Counted from the first letter of the stretch, positions 1-9,311 are shown. The stretch: 64,000 nucleotides of DNA from an uncultured Prevotella sp. (GCA_934256705.1 CAKQPF010000008.1:23855-87854), one strand, 5' to 3'. The notes: generated from the letters alone by a model not told the origin. Program-made: numbers and translations.

Positions 1-2
1 TC

Positions 3-539
3 ATAGCTGTAGTGGTCTGCGTGGTATGGTTCTGCAATGCCACGAAGGACAGTTCGCTGTCTTTTACCTCCAATGATGACATTGATGTCACCCCTACCAT
101 AGTGGAAAGGATGAGGAGCATCGGGCAGTGGGAGTTTCTCTCTGTCAGCGATGAGGAACTCATTGACACCGTGAGGACCGGTTTTTTCTCTGACGACGAA
201 CTGGTTCGCATCTACTATGGCACGCTGAGTCTGGGCATTGACCTGCGTGACTGCTCTAAGGATTGGATTTCATCAAAGGGCGACACCATCGTTGTCACTC
301 TGCCGGAAGTGAAACTTCTCGACCAGAATTTCATCGATGAAGCCAGCAGCCGCTCATTCTTCGAGACGGGAAAATGGAGCAACAAGGACCGCAAGGCGAT
401 GTATGAGCGCGCCCGTCAGCGAATGCTCACACGATGTCTGACAGAAGAAAACCTCAACACCGCACGCCTCAACGCGAAGGACCAGATAGGCAAGATGCTC
501 CGTCCTATCGCAGAGCCGAAGGTTATATATATTAAATAA
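3..539 (+). CDS. DUF4230 family protein, 5' end outside the window
   Basis: The reading frame is open to the left edge of the window, so the true start lies upstream; the GTG at 12 is an internal codon rather than a convincing start. The visible N-terminus (VVCVVWF) looks like the end of a hydrophobic membrane anchor, followed by a ~150-residue soluble domain. The stretch running from the YYGTLSLGIDL strand to VVTLPEVKLLD, and a helical C-terminus ending in AEPKVIYIK, matches the DUF4230 family of Bacteroidetes and Firmicutes. The family's function is unknown; members are membrane-anchored and face the outside. It sits 62 bases upstream of the flavodiiron gene in the same direction, so co-transcription is possible but no functional link is known. 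Family assignment is confident, role is not. Confidence 0.75.
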   Translation: MAVVVCVVWFCNATKDSSLSFTSNDDIDVTPTIVERMRSIGQWEFLSVSDEELIDTVRTGFFSDDELVRIYYGTLSLGIDLRDCSKDWISSKGDTIVVTLPEVKLLDQNFIDEASSRSFFETGKWSNKDRKAMYERARQRMLTRCLTEENLNTARLNAKDQIGKMLRPIAEPKVIYIK

Positions 540-601
540 GGTGTATTCAGGATTATTATCAGCATAAGGAAAAGAAAAATAACCAACAAAAAAACTATAC
601 A

Positions 602-1762
602 ATGATCAGCAACATCACACCAACTATCAAGTACATCGGAGTAGATGATTTGGACATCGACCTCTTTGAAAGCCAATATGTAGTGCCAAACGGCGTTTCA
701 TACAACTCTTATCTTATCGAAGATGAGAAAATAGCAATCATGGATACCGCTGACGCAAGAAAGGGAAAGGAATGGTGGGCGAACCTTGAGGAAGCCCTCA
801 ACGGCAGAAAACCTTCATATCTCGTGGTTCACCACATGGAGCCTGACCACGCTTCTCTCGTCGCTGAAGTGGCTGGAAAGTACCCTGAAATAAAGATACT
901 CACATCAGAAAAGGCTGTAAAGATGCTGGGACAGTTCTTCCCGGAGAAGAACCTTACAGCCAACATCGAGGTAATCAAGGAGAGAGACAGCGTCTGCCTC
1001 GGCGAGCATACCTTGACTTTCTATGCCGCTCCAATGGTTCACTGGCCGGAAGTGATGGTAAGTTACGATGCGAAAGACAAGGTATTGTTCTCTGCCGATG
1101 GCTTCGGCAAGTTCGGCGCACTCAGCGCTGACGAGGACTGGGCTTGCGAAGCACGCCGCTATTACTTCAACATCTGTGGAAAATACGGTGCTCCAGTGCA
1201 GAAACTTCTCAAGAAAGCAGCCGCTCTCGACATCGCTATCATCTGTCCGCTCCACGGTCCGGTGCTCAAGGAAAACCTCGGTTACTACATCGGCCTCTAT
1301 GACACATGGTCAAAGTATGAGGTTGAGACAGAGGGCGTTCTCATCGCATACGCTTCCATCCACGGCGGCACGAAGGTAGTGGCAGAGAAGGTTGCGGAGA
1401 TGTTCCGTGAGAAAAACGTAGGCAAAGTGGCAATCACTGACCTCTGCCGTGACGACATGGCTGAAGCCATAGAGGACGCTTTCCGCATGAATCGCCTCGT
1501 CCTTGCCGCTGCAAGTTACGATGCAAGCGTCTTCCCTCCTATGTACGACTTCATCCATCACCTTGAGATGAAGGCATACCAGAACCGCAAGGTGGGCATC
1601 ATCGAGAATGGTTCATGGGCTCCTTCCGCTGCAAAGACGATGAAAAAGCAGCTTGAAGCATTCAAGAACATCGAGATAGTGGAGCCTACCGTCACCATCT
1701 GGAGCCGCTTGAAGGACAGCGACCTGCCTCAGCTTCAGGCTCTTGTGGACGCAATGGCATGA
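602..1762 (+). CDS. fprA: FprA-type flavodiiron protein
   Basis: A-type flavoprotein, a cytoplasmic enzyme that reduces O2 to water (or NO to N2O) with electrons from rubredoxin or another small donor; an oxygen-protection enzyme in anaerobes. Residues 1 to about 250 form a metallo-beta-lactamase fold holding the di-iron site: HHMEPDHA at residues 77-84 carries the first ligands, and the histidines in MVHWPEVM and CPLHGPVL follow in the expected order. Residues from about 250 onward are a flavodoxin-like FMN domain that opens with IAYASIHGGTKVV. At 386 residues it is the plain two-domain form, with no rubredoxin or flavin-reductase extension, so a separate electron donor is needed and none is encoded nearby. 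It is followed by a long AT-rich inverted repeat. Confidence 0.93.
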   Translation: MISNITPTIKYIGVDDLDIDLFESQYVVPNGVSYNSYLIEDEKIAIMDTADARKGKEWWANLEEALNGRKPSYLVVHHMEPDHASLVAEVAGKYPEIKILTSEKAVKMLGQFFPEKNLTANIEVIKERDSVCLGEHTLTFYAAPMVHWPEVMVSYDAKDKVLFSADGFGKFGALSADEDWACEARRYYFNICGKYGAPVQKLLKKAAALDIAIICPLHGPVLKENLGYYIGLYDTWSKYEVETEGVLIAYASIHGGTKVVAEKVAEMFREKNVGKVAITDLCRDDMAEAIEDAFRMNRLVLAAASYDASVFPPMYDFIHHLEMKAYQNRKVGIIENGSWAPSAAKTMKKQLEAFKNIEIVEPTVTIWSRLKDSDLPQLQALVDAMA

Positions 1763-1766
1763 TTGT

Positions 1767-1860
1767 AATTCATAATGCATAATTCATAATTCATAATTAG
1801 GTTAGACTATAAACTTTTCTGCTACACTAATTATGAATTATGAATTAAGAATTATGAATT
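1767..1860. repeat. AT-rich long inverted repeat (ATTCATAAT family)
   Basis: Left arm 1767-1800 is built from AATTCATAAT words and right arm 1828-1860 from the complementary ATTATGAATT words. The two pair over about 33 bases with one three-base mismatch and a 28-base loop. The same words recur at 15340-15372 and 15621-15667, so this is a dispersed repeat. It follows the fprA stop codon and may act as its terminator; its right arm also supplies a spurious upstream start for the next gene. Confidence 0.7.
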
Positions 1861-1880
1861 ACCCCCAAAAACTACTACTA

Positions 1881-2735
1881 ATGAACAACAAAGACAAACA
1901 CCAGAAATTCAGCCTGATAATTATGGCTAAATGGGGAAGCATAATGATTGCTTTCCTGCTCCTTTTCCCTCTCGCCCTTTCAGCCCAGACCATGTTCCAG
2001 CACCCTTGGCAGGGAAAGAAAGTGGCATATTTCGGCGACTCCATCACCGACCCCCGCAACAAAGCAAGCAAGAAGAAATACTGGACCTGCCTGCAAGAAT
2101 GGCTGGGCATCACGCCTTATGTCTATGCAGTGAGCGGCAGACAGTGGGATGATATTCCGCGTCAGGCTGACAAATGCTTTGCCGAGCATGGCGATTCCAT
2201 CGATGCCATCATCATTTTCATCGGCACAAATGACTATAATAACGGAGTGAAAATAGGTGAATGGTACGATGAAAAGGATGAAGAAGTGATGTATGGTCAC
2301 GGACAAATGAAGAAGATGACGCCACGAAAGCGCCAATATCTCTGTATGGATAAAGACACATATCGTGGCAGAATAAACATCGCTCTCGACAAAGTGAAGC
2401 GTATGTACCCAGAGAAACAGATTGTCCTACTCACTCCTATCCATCGTCAAAACTTCCATGCCAATGATAAAAACTGGCAATGCTCTGAGGATTACACAAA
2501 CCAATGTGGCGAGTATATAGAGGAATACATAGAATCCGTGAAAGAGGCTGCCAACATCTGGGCTGTGCCTGTCATCGACCTCAATGCCTTATGCGGTCTT
2601 TATCCTATGATGGATGAGCACGCCAGATACTTCAACAATGCCGAAACTGACCGCCTTCATCCTAATGATCTCGGCCACAGACGCATCGCCAAGACGCTGA
2701 TGTATCAGCTTCTGACATTGCCTTGCGCTTTCTAA
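1881..2735 (+). CDS. Secreted SGNH/GDSL-type hydrolase
   Basis: Predicted esterase or lipase of the SGNH fold. The catalytic serine lies in FGDSIT (residue ~53), the oxyanion asparagine in IGTND (~118), and the Asp/His pair in DRLHPND (~257-260), all in canonical order. A hydrophobic stretch after a basic start (residues ~15-37, ending LSAQT) is a signal peptide, so the enzyme is exported. I chose the ATG at 1881 because the longer frame from 1833 begins inside the AT-rich inverted repeat; the ATG at 1924 is also possible and would leave a more compact signal peptide. Such enzymes in Bacteroidales often deacetylate polysaccharides, but no carbohydrate locus adjoins it, so the substrate is unknown. 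Confidence 0.82.
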   Translation: MNNKDKHQKFSLIIMAKWGSIMIAFLLLFPLALSAQTMFQHPWQGKKVAYFGDSITDPRNKASKKKYWTCLQEWLGITPYVYAVSGRQWDDIPRQADKCFAEHGDSIDAIIIFIGTNDYNNGVKIGEWYDEKDEEVMYGHGQMKKMTPRKRQYLCMDKDTYRGRINIALDKVKRMYPEKQIVLLTPIHRQNFHANDKNWQCSEDYTNQCGEYIEEYIESVKEAANIWAVPVIDLNALCGLYPMMDEHARYFNNAETDRLHPNDLGHRRIAKTLMYQLLTLPCAF

Positions 2736-3180
2736 ATTGTTCGATTTTTCCACTTTTGGGAAGCAATCAGAAACACCCATTGTAACGATTTAATACTCAA
2801 ATCGTTACAAAAGCATAGTTATTAAGCGGTAAAAGCATAGATATTACCGCCCAATAACTATGCTTTTACCTTGTAATATCTATGCTATTGCGTCGCGAAA
2901 GCTTAGCTATCGTCTTTTGATAGCTATTTCATCACTGTTTTGTTCCATTTTTCTTATTCACAAATATGGTTGGAGCAACTGCCCCACTGGTTGATTTCGC
3001 TTAGCTCGCCCCATAGGCAAATGCCTGATTTTGCAGATAACAAATATCCGGATAAAATCATTTCACTTGTGGAAACGAAATCTTCAACACTCTTCTTTGG
3101 CAAAAATTCTGAAATATAAACCTATTTTTCCATAAAAGACTTAAAAAAGGTAAGCAAATCATCATTACTTTCCTTTTTTG
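2736..3180. other. Gene-free stretch with repeats
   Basis: No credible coding frame. It holds a perfect 12-base inverted repeat (arms 2780-2791 and 2799-2810, loop 7) immediately followed by a 22-bp-period array to about 2940. From 2941 to 3180 I see no recognisable element apart from the approach to the promoter of the next gene. Confidence 0.6.
2809..2940. repeat. 22-bp-period tandem array, copy 1
   Basis: Six units of exactly 22 bases start at 2809, 2831, 2853, 2875, 2897 and 2919. Each unit has a ~16-base core such as AAAAGCATAGATATTA or AATAACTATGCTTTTA, near-palindromic around the GCATAG/CTATGC word, followed by about six variable bases (for example CCGCCC, CCTTGT). Similar arrays occur at 50332-50443 and 63695-63782. 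The units are too short and too degenerate for a CRISPR. Function unknown. Confidence 0.85.
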
Positions 3181-3211
3181 TTTGCCATTAGGATGAAAAT
3201 GAGTAACTTTG
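3181..3211 (+). promoter_or_regulatory. Housekeeping promoter of the coiled-coil gene
   Basis: TTTG at 3181-3184, 19 bases, then TAACTTTG at 3204-3211: an exact match to the Bacteroidetes -33/-7 consensus. Transcription should start near 3217, giving a leader of about 50 bases before the gene at 3266. Confidence 0.85.
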
Positions 3212-3265
3212 CAAGGAATAATGTAAAATATCAAAAAGAAAAATAAGAAAATTTATTGAAACAAT

Positions 3266-4135
3266 ATGACTAAAAAGATTTTCATTCCATTGATTGTCCT
3301 CCTTCTGGTTCTGGCTGGAGGATTGGTTTACCTCTTTCTCTCACTTGACGCAGAAAAGAAAGCTAATCAGGAAATGCTGGAACTTGCAGAGCTTGACAAG
3401 AAAGAAATGGAGAACGAGTATCAGGATTTCGCCAATCAGTACAGCGAGATGATGACAAAGATAAACAATGACTCCATCATCGCTCAACTTACTCAGGAAC
3501 AACTCCGTACACAGCAGCTCCTCAAAGAGCTCAAGGAGACCAAATCTGCCGATGCAAGGGAAATCACACGACTGAAGAAGGAACTTGCCAACGTCCGCGC
3601 AGTGCTGCGCCAGTACGTCATCCAGATTGACTCCCTCAACCGACTCAACCAGCATCTCACCGCCGAGAACACCAAAGTGAAGGCTGATCTCGAAGCTTCA
3701 AACAGGGCTAACGAGGTGCTCAGCGCTGACAAGGCTTCGCTGACAGAGAAAGTAGCCATTGCCGCACAGCTCGATGCATCGAACATCAACCTCACTCCTA
3801 TCAACAAAAGAGGCAAGACAGAGAAGAAGGTGGGAAAGGCAAAGCAGCTCAAAGTGGATTTCACCATCGCACGCAACGTGACAGCACAAAGCGGCATCAA
3901 GACCGTATATGTGCGCATCACCACCCCTACAGGCACCACTCTCGCTGCAGGAAACTTCCCTTATGAGAACAAGAACCTCCAGTATTCCATCAAGAAACAG
4001 ATAGAATATAACGGTGAGAACACTCCTGTCACAGTATATTGGAACATCCATGAGGTGCAGTCTGCCGGCACTTATCGCCTCGCTCTCTTCTGCGACGGAC
4101 AGATGATCGGTCAGAAAGCGTTCAACCTCAAATAA
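3266..4135 (+). CDS. Membrane-anchored coiled-coil protein of unknown function
   Basis: Not recognised beyond being a conserved Bacteroidetes type. A single membrane segment (residues ~5-26, IFIPLIVLLLVLAGGLVYLF) is followed by a long acidic/basic heptad region (~30-165) rich in E, K, Q and L that should form a coiled coil. A C-terminal beta-rich domain (~195-289) contains VDFTIARNV and VYVRITTPTG. The layout suggests a periplasmic rod carrying a small sandwich domain, perhaps an envelope scaffold. It has its own promoter at 3181-3211 and precedes the exporter operon by 90 bases, a gap that holds a hairpin, so partial read-through into tolC is possible. Confidence 0.7.
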   Translation: MTKKIFIPLIVLLLVLAGGLVYLFLSLDAEKKANQEMLELAELDKKEMENEYQDFANQYSEMMTKINNDSIIAQLTQEQLRTQQLLKELKETKSADAREITRLKKELANVRAVLRQYVIQIDSLNRLNQHLTAENTKVKADLEASNRANEVLSADKASLTEKVAIAAQLDASNINLTPINKRGKTEKKVGKAKQLKVDFTIARNVTAQSGIKTVYVRITTPTGTTLAAGNFPYENKNLQYSIKKQIEYNGENTPVTVYWNIHEVQSAGTYRLALFCDGQMIGQKAFNLK

Positions 4136-4152
4136 CAATCAAATATTCTCAG

Positions 4153-4192
4153 CAGACGGTCCTGGGAGCAGGATTTCACCTCCGACCATCTG
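4153..4192 (+). promoter_or_regulatory. Hairpin between coiled-coil gene and exporter operon
   Basis: CAGACGGTC (4153-4161) pairs with GACCATCTG (4184-4192) with one wobble; the loop contains further short GG/CC pairing. No T-run follows, so it is a weak terminator at best and may instead tune read-through into the efflux operon. Confidence 0.4.
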
Positions 4193-4225
4193 CCTACACC
4201 ATAGGATATCATCATAAACAGATAT

Positions 4226-5713
4226 ATGAAGAGATTATTATCACTTATTGCTTGCACGATATGCATCATATCTCCTGCCTGTGCGCAAGTGCTGACGCTC
4301 GATTCCTGTCGCGCGATGGCTCTGAGAAACAACAAGCAGTTGAGCATTACGCGTGCCAAGCAGCAGATGGCCATGCAGACTCGCAAGGCAGCACGCACCA
4401 AGCGACTCCCGCACATCGACGTGGTGGGAGGATGGATGCTGTCAAGCAAGGAGGTTTCCATCCTTACCGATGACCAGAAAAGCCGTCTCACCAATCTCGG
4501 CAGCAATGCCGCTGGAAAGATAGACCAGAGCACTCTGTCGAATGCCTTGACGCAGATGGCACAGGGTGGCTTCATTTCTGCCGGCGCAGCACAGGGCTTC
4601 GGCCAGATAGCCCAGGGACTTGCACAGCAGCTTGAGGGCTTCGGCAATGCGCTCGGACAGGACATAAAGGACGCTTTCCGCACAAATACGCGAAGCATCA
4701 TCGTGGGCAGTGCAGTAGTCAACCAGCCTATCTATCTCGGCGGCGCTATCACAGCAACCAACAAGATGGCTGATATCGCGGAGCAAATGGCAGGCACAAG
4801 CATCGATGCCACTGAGCAGAATGTGCTCTATGACATTGACCAGGCATACTGGCTCGTCGTTTCGCTCAAGCAGAAACAGCAGTTGGCAGAGAGCTATCTC
4901 AACCTCGTCAACAAGCTCAACAGCGATGTCCACAAGATGATAGACAATGGCGTGGCTACAAGAGCTGACGGACTGAAAGTGGATGTCAAGGCCAACGAGG
5001 CTGAAATGTCCAAGATGCAGGTGGACAATGGATTAAGTCTTGCCAAGATGTTGCTCTGCCAACTTTGCGGAATGCCTCTCGACACCGACCTGAAACTTGC
5101 CGACGAGGACGCGAGCGACGTCAGCGTAAGCACCGTATCACAGCAATATGACCATGAAATGGCTTCTGCCAACCGCCCGGAGCTTCGCCTTCTCGGCGAT
5201 GCAGTGTCGCTCAGCGAGCAGAACACCAAGCTCATCCGCGCCACAAGACTTCCGCAAGTGGCTCTGACTGGTGGATATATGATCACGAACCCTAACCTTT
5301 TCAATGGCTTTGACAAGAGTTTCAACGGCATGTGGACCGTCGGAGTGATGGTTCGTGTGCCAGTACTCGACTGGGGCGAAGGCGCTTACAGAGTGCGCGC
5401 CACGAAGTATGCCACGAAGATGGCCCGCTACGAACTGGAGGAAGCAAGGGAAAAGGTGGAACTTCAGGTCACGCAGTGCGACTACAAACTCAGCGAAGCA
5501 AACAAGAGACTCCTCACAGCGGAGAAGAACATCAAGCGTGCCGACGAGAACCTGCGCTGCGCCAACCTCGGATTCTCCGAAGGAGTGATGGGCGTCACCC
5601 AGGTGATGGAGGCGCAGACAGCATGGAACCAGGCTCAGTCACAGAAGATTGATGCCCAGATTGACGTGCGTCTCAGCGAGGCTGGAATGAAGAAAGCTCT
5701 CGGCATAAGATAA
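4226..5713 (+). CDS. TolC-family outer-membrane efflux channel
   Basis: Outer-membrane exit duct for a tripartite exporter. A signal peptide (residues 1-20, ending SPACAQ) precedes two repeats of the outer-membrane efflux protein domain, seen as long amphipathic helices. The ALRNNKQLSITRAKQQM start and the ANLGFSEGVMGVTQVMEAQ C-terminal block are both characteristic of the family. At 495 residues it is of normal length, with a small alanine/glycine/glutamine-rich insertion around residues 90-140. It is the first gene of an operon with a membrane-fusion protein and two permeases, which it must serve. Confidence 0.9.
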   Translation: MKRLLSLIACTICIISPACAQVLTLDSCRAMALRNNKQLSITRAKQQMAMQTRKAARTKRLPHIDVVGGWMLSSKEVSILTDDQKSRLTNLGSNAAGKIDQSTLSNALTQMAQGGFISAGAAQGFGQIAQGLAQQLEGFGNALGQDIKDAFRTNTRSIIVGSAVVNQPIYLGGAITATNKMADIAEQMAGTSIDATEQNVLYDIDQAYWLVVSLKQKQQLAESYLNLVNKLNSDVHKMIDNGVATRADGLKVDVKANEAEMSKMQVDNGLSLAKMLLCQLCGMPLDTDLKLADEDASDVSVSTVSQQYDHEMASANRPELRLLGDAVSLSEQNTKLIRATRLPQVALTGGYMITNPNLFNGFDKSFNGMWTVGVMVRVPVLDWGEGAYRVRATKYATKMARYELEEAREKVELQVTQCDYKLSEANKRLLTAEKNIKRADENLRCANLGFSEGVMGVTQVMEAQTAWNQAQSQKIDAQIDVRLSEAGMKKALGIR

Positions 5714-5789
5714 GTACGGAAGCTGGATTGACCAAAGACAAAGAAAACTGAACAATAAACAAAGATAACAATCATAAAAAAGACAATAT

Positions 5790-6779
5790 ATGGCATCAGA
5801 AAAATCACAACACAAGAGCGTACTCATTGCCATAGCAGCATTTACCGCAATCATCCTGATTATAGGTATTGTAGGTTACTTTACCATAGGAAACGAACCT
5901 GAAGTTCTTCAGGGTCAGGTAGATGTATCTGAGTATCGTGTGTCAAGCAAAGTGCCGGGACGCATCCTTGAAATCCGTGTCAAGGAAGGAGACTACGTAC
6001 ATGTAGGCGATACTCTCGCCATCCTCGACGCGCCAGAGGTACAGGCCAAGAAACTGCAGGCTGAGGGAGCGGAGAACGCTGCCGCAGCTATGAGCGACAT
6101 GGCACAGAACGGTGCACGCCAGGAACAGATCAATGGCGCATACGAAATCTGGCAACAGGCAAAGGCAGGACTTGAGATTGCACACAAATCCTATGACCGC
6201 GTGCAGCGTCTCTTTGACGAAGGCGTGATGAGCGAGCAGAAACGCGACGAGGCTTTCGCTTCATTCAAGGCACTTGAAGCACAGGAAAGAGCCGCCAAGA
6301 GCCAGTATGACATGGCAAAGAACGGCGCAAGAATGGAGGAAAAGCGTGCAGCAAAGGCCCAGGTAGCACGTGCCAACGGCGCTATACAGGAAGTCAACTC
6401 CTACATCCATGAGACTGTACAGATAGCACAGGCTGAGGGAGAAGTAAGCAATATCTATCCTAAGGTGGGCGAACTCGTAGGTACCGGTTCTCCAATCATG
6501 ACCATCTCCATCATGTCCGACATGTGGGGCACATTCAATGTGCGTGAGGACCAGCTCAATGGACTTAAAGCCGGCGACAAGTTCATCGCCTTTATCCCTG
6601 CCTTCAACAAGGACATCGAGATGAAAGTGACACACATCAAGGACCAGGGAAGCTACGCTACATGGAAAGCTACCAAGAGCAACGGACAGTATGACCTCAA
6701 GACCTTCGAGGTGGAAGCACGTCCTACACAGAAATTTGAAGGCCTTCGTCCAGGCATGTCTCTGGTTATCAAGAAATAG
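5790..6779 (+). CDS. HlyD/EmrA-like membrane-fusion protein
   Basis: Periplasmic adaptor linking inner-membrane permeases to the TolC channel. One membrane helix (~residues 12-33) is followed by a barrel/lipoyl half (VSSKVPGRILEIRVKEGDYV, ~47-66), an alanine- and glutamate-rich coiled-coil hairpin (~80-210), the returning lipoyl half (YPKVGELVGTGSPIMTI) and a beta-barrel to the C-terminus. Length 329 is typical. It lies 76 bases after tolC and ends 2 bases before the first permease, so the three are surely one transcription unit. Confidence 0.9.
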   Translation: MASEKSQHKSVLIAIAAFTAIILIIGIVGYFTIGNEPEVLQGQVDVSEYRVSSKVPGRILEIRVKEGDYVHVGDTLAILDAPEVQAKKLQAEGAENAAAAMSDMAQNGARQEQINGAYEIWQQAKAGLEIAHKSYDRVQRLFDEGVMSEQKRDEAFASFKALEAQERAAKSQYDMAKNGARMEEKRAAKAQVARANGAIQEVNSYIHETVQIAQAEGEVSNIYPKVGELVGTGSPIMTISIMSDMWGTFNVREDQLNGLKAGDKFIAFIPAFNKDIEMKVTHIKDQGSYATWKATKSNGQYDLKTFEVEARPTQKFEGLRPGMSLVIKK

Positions 6780-6781
6780 AA

Positions 6782-7939
6782 ATGAACATCATCAAGGTTG
6801 CCTTGCGCGAGATGCGCATCATTATGGACCATCATATCTATCTGACATGCATGGTCATGATGCCTCTGGTTGTCACCATTCTCTTCACATCATTGATGAG
6901 GGATGGCCAGCCGGAGGAAATGCCTGTTGGTGTGGTCGATAATGACAATACTACGACAACGCGCAAACTCATCCGCACTCTCGACTCTTTCCAGTCGTCG
7001 AAGGTAGTGGCTCGCTATCCCAACATCGAGGAAGCACGCCACGCCATGCAGAAAGGTGAGATCTACGCTTTCCTCTATTTCCCGAAGAACACTACGGACG
7101 ACCTGCTCTCTTCACGCCAGCCGAAGATTTCCTTCTACTACTCCAACACATCCCTTACAGCGGGTGCGCTGCTGTTCAAGGAACTGAAGACCATGGCGAC
7201 ATTGGGCTCTGCAGCGGTGGGAAAAGCCACTCTGACTGCAAAAGGATACAGAGACGAGGTCATCATGCCTATTCTGCAGCCGATAGCACTTGATGTCCAC
7301 ACCGTAGGAAACCCGTGGGTGAGCTATAATATCTATCTCAGCACCATGCTCATACCGGGCTGTCTGCTCTTGTTCATCTTCCTTATCACGGCTTACAGTT
7401 TCGGTACCGAAATGAAATTTGAGACCACAAAGGAACTGATGGCTACTGCAGGAGACAACGTAGCCGTGGCTGTGCTGGGCAAACTCCTGCCTCAGACGCT
7501 GATATTCCTCACCGTGATGTATCTGCAGATGTTCTATCTCTTCGGCATTCTCCATTTCCCGGCGCCGGGAGGATTCTGGCATCTTGCCCTTTTAGGACTG
7601 CTTTCCGTCATCGGAGCACAGGGATTGGGGCTCTTCATCTTCGCTCTCATCCCTCATATGCGCATGGCTATGAGCGTTTGCTCGCTCTGGGGAGTACTCA
7701 GTTTCTCAATGGTGGGAAGCGCATTCCCTGTCTTTGCCATGGATGCACCGCTGCAGGCTCTGGCATGGCTCTTCCCTCTGCGCCACTACTATATGATCTA
7801 TCAGTTGTGCGTATTCAATACATATCCCCTCTCCGACGCATTGCCTTACATCCTTATGCTGCTTCTCTTTGTAGCATTGCCTTGGCTTCTCTATCTGCGT
7901 TTGGGCAAGGTGCTCAGAAAGTATTATTACACATTATAA
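6782..7939 (+). CDS. ABC-2 type permease of exporter (first)
   Basis: Inner-membrane permease of the ABC2_membrane_3/YhhJ type. A first membrane helix near the N-terminus (~20-40) is followed by a large extracytoplasmic loop (~45-180, including VGVVDNDNTTTTRKLIRTLD and FLYFPKNTTDDLL) and then five or six clustered helices from ~185 to 380. This is the usual topology of the family. The start codon is 2 bases after the HlyD stop, implying tight coupling. A second paralogous permease follows, so the transporter is probably a heterodimer. No ATP-binding subunit is encoded in the window, which such permeases normally need. Confidence 0.87.
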   Translation: MNIIKVALREMRIIMDHHIYLTCMVMMPLVVTILFTSLMRDGQPEEMPVGVVDNDNTTTTRKLIRTLDSFQSSKVVARYPNIEEARHAMQKGEIYAFLYFPKNTTDDLLSSRQPKISFYYSNTSLTAGALLFKELKTMATLGSAAVGKATLTAKGYRDEVIMPILQPIALDVHTVGNPWVSYNIYLSTMLIPGCLLLFIFLITAYSFGTEMKFETTKELMATAGDNVAVAVLGKLLPQTLIFLTVMYLQMFYLFGILHFPAPGGFWHLALLGLLSVIGAQGLGLFIFALIPHMRMAMSVCSLWGVLSFSMVGSAFPVFAMDAPLQALAWLFPLRHYYMIYQLCVFNTYPLSDALPYILMLLLFVALPWLLYLRLGKVLRKYYYTL

Positions 7940-8042
7940 CTGATATCGGGATGTGGAATGAAGAATAGGAGTGATTCTTCTTTATAACAAAGAAAAAAAA
8001 TGGTGGTAAAGGATTGTCTGTGGGGCTGATATATGAGACCTG

Positions 8043-8103
8043 GAAATATCAACGAAGACAAGCAATAGAAGTATTTTTGTATGCTTTTATCCGTTGATAT
8101 TTC
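8043..8103 (+). promoter_or_regulatory. Intercistronic 12-bp inverted repeat between permeases
   Basis: GAAATATCAACG (8043-8054) and CGTTGATATTTC (8092-8103) are perfect complements around a 37-base loop, in the 220-base gap between the two permease genes. There is no T-run. It could be an mRNA processing or stability hairpin that sets the ratio of the two subunits, or an operator. Confidence 0.5.
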
Positions 8104-8159
8104 ATTTAACCAACTGCCAACCAGACAGCATAACCGCCATACAACATAACAACAAAGAA

Positions 8160-9311
8160 ATGATAAGACAAATATTGGAAATATGGATGAAAGAAATCAG
8201 GACCCTCTTCAAGGACGAGGGCACGATACTCTTTTGCCTCATATTGCCATTGACCTATCCTATCGTCTATTCCTGGATATACAACAACGAGGTGGTCAGA
8301 GAGGTACCGGTCGTCGTGGTCGATGATTCCCACTCAGCCCTGAGCCGTGAATTCATCCAGAAATTCGACGCTTCGCCCGATGTCGACGTAGCTTTCCAGA
8401 CCGGAAGCATAGAGGAAGGCAGAGACCTGATAGGACATGGCAAGGCTTACGGCATCCTCTATTTCCCTCATGACTTCGCTATCAAGGCCGGACGACATGA
8501 GCAAGCCTTCGTCAGCGTATATTGCGACATGAGCTATATGCTGACTTACAAGGCTATATTCCAGACAGCCACCGCCGTCTCAGGACTGCTGGGCGACGAG
8601 ATAAAGACCCAGTTGGCTGGCAATTACACGTCCCGGGAAGAAGAGATAAGCGCAAAGCCGCTCGACTATGAGGAAGTGCCTATCTTCAATGTCACGGCTG
8701 GCTACGGCAATTTCATCCTTCCCGGCGTGCTGATACTCGTCATCCAGCAGGCGATGTTCCTCGCTGTCGGAATGCTTGCAGGCACTGACCGCGAGCGGAA
8801 CTACCGCTCCATCCGTGGCGTAGTCCCTACCCTCCTGGGCAAAGGACTGGCATATTTCATGATATTCTTCGTCATGCTGTCGTACACCACGCTCGCTGTG
8901 CCGCGCTTCTTCGGCTTTGTGATGATGATGCATCTGTATGACTGGGTGCTGTTCATGATTCCATTCGTCCTCTCATGCGTGTTCTTCTCCATCACGTTGA
9001 GCGACTTCGTGCGCTACCGAGAGAACGTGATGCTCATCGTGGTGTTCACTTCTGTGCCTATGCTCTTCCTCTCCGGAATATCATGGCCACAGAGTGCTCT
9101 GCCAGGAATCTGGGCTACAGTGGCTGAATTCATCCCTTCCACCTTCGGCATCCGCGGATTTGTCCGCATGAGCAGCATGGGAGCACGCATCGGCGATGTG
9201 CTTCCAGAGGTGCGTTCACTCTGGATACAAGTCGTGGCATACGGTTTCCTTGCGGCTCTGGTAATCTACAGAAGGAGGATAAAGAAGTCACAGATCGCAC
9301 AGGAACAATAA
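8160..9311 (+). CDS. ABC-2 type permease of exporter (second)
   Basis: Paralogue of the preceding permease with the same plan: N-terminal helix (LILPLTYPIVYSWIY), long outer loop with VVVVDDSHSALSREF, and a C-terminal helix cluster including a LFLSGISWPQSALP segment typical of the family. I start it at the ATG at 8160 (MIRQILEIWMKEIRTLFKDE) rather than 8094: this aligns with the short cytoplasmic leader of the first permease, and the longer frame would begin inside the intercistronic inverted repeat. It should pair with the first permease and use the HlyD and TolC partners upstream. Confidence 0.87.
   Translation: MIRQILEIWMKEIRTLFKDEGTILFCLILPLTYPIVYSWIYNNEVVREVPVVVVDDSHSALSREFIQKFDASPDVDVAFQTGSIEEGRDLIGHGKAYGILYFPHDFAIKAGRHEQAFVSVYCDMSYMLTYKAIFQTATAVSGLLGDEIKTQLAGNYTSREEEISAKPLDYEEVPIFNVTAGYGNFILPGVLILVIQQAMFLAVGMLAGTDRERNYRSIRGVVPTLLGKGLAYFMIFFVMLSYTTLAVPRFFGFVMMMHLYDWVLFMIPFVLSCVFFSITLSDFVRYRENVMLIVVFTSVPMLFLSGISWPQSALPGIWATVAEFIPSTFGIRGFVRMSSMGARIGDVLPEVRSLWIQVVAYGFLAALVIYRRRIKKSQIAQEQ

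Noticed and set aside
2809..2940. The 22-bp arrays looked at first like a CRISPR array
   Set aside because: The period is 22 bases in total, the spacers would be about six bases, the repeats are degenerate, and no cas gene is present.
8094..8159. Longer start for the second permease
   Set aside because: It begins inside the intercistronic inverted repeat and adds residues absent from the paralogue.
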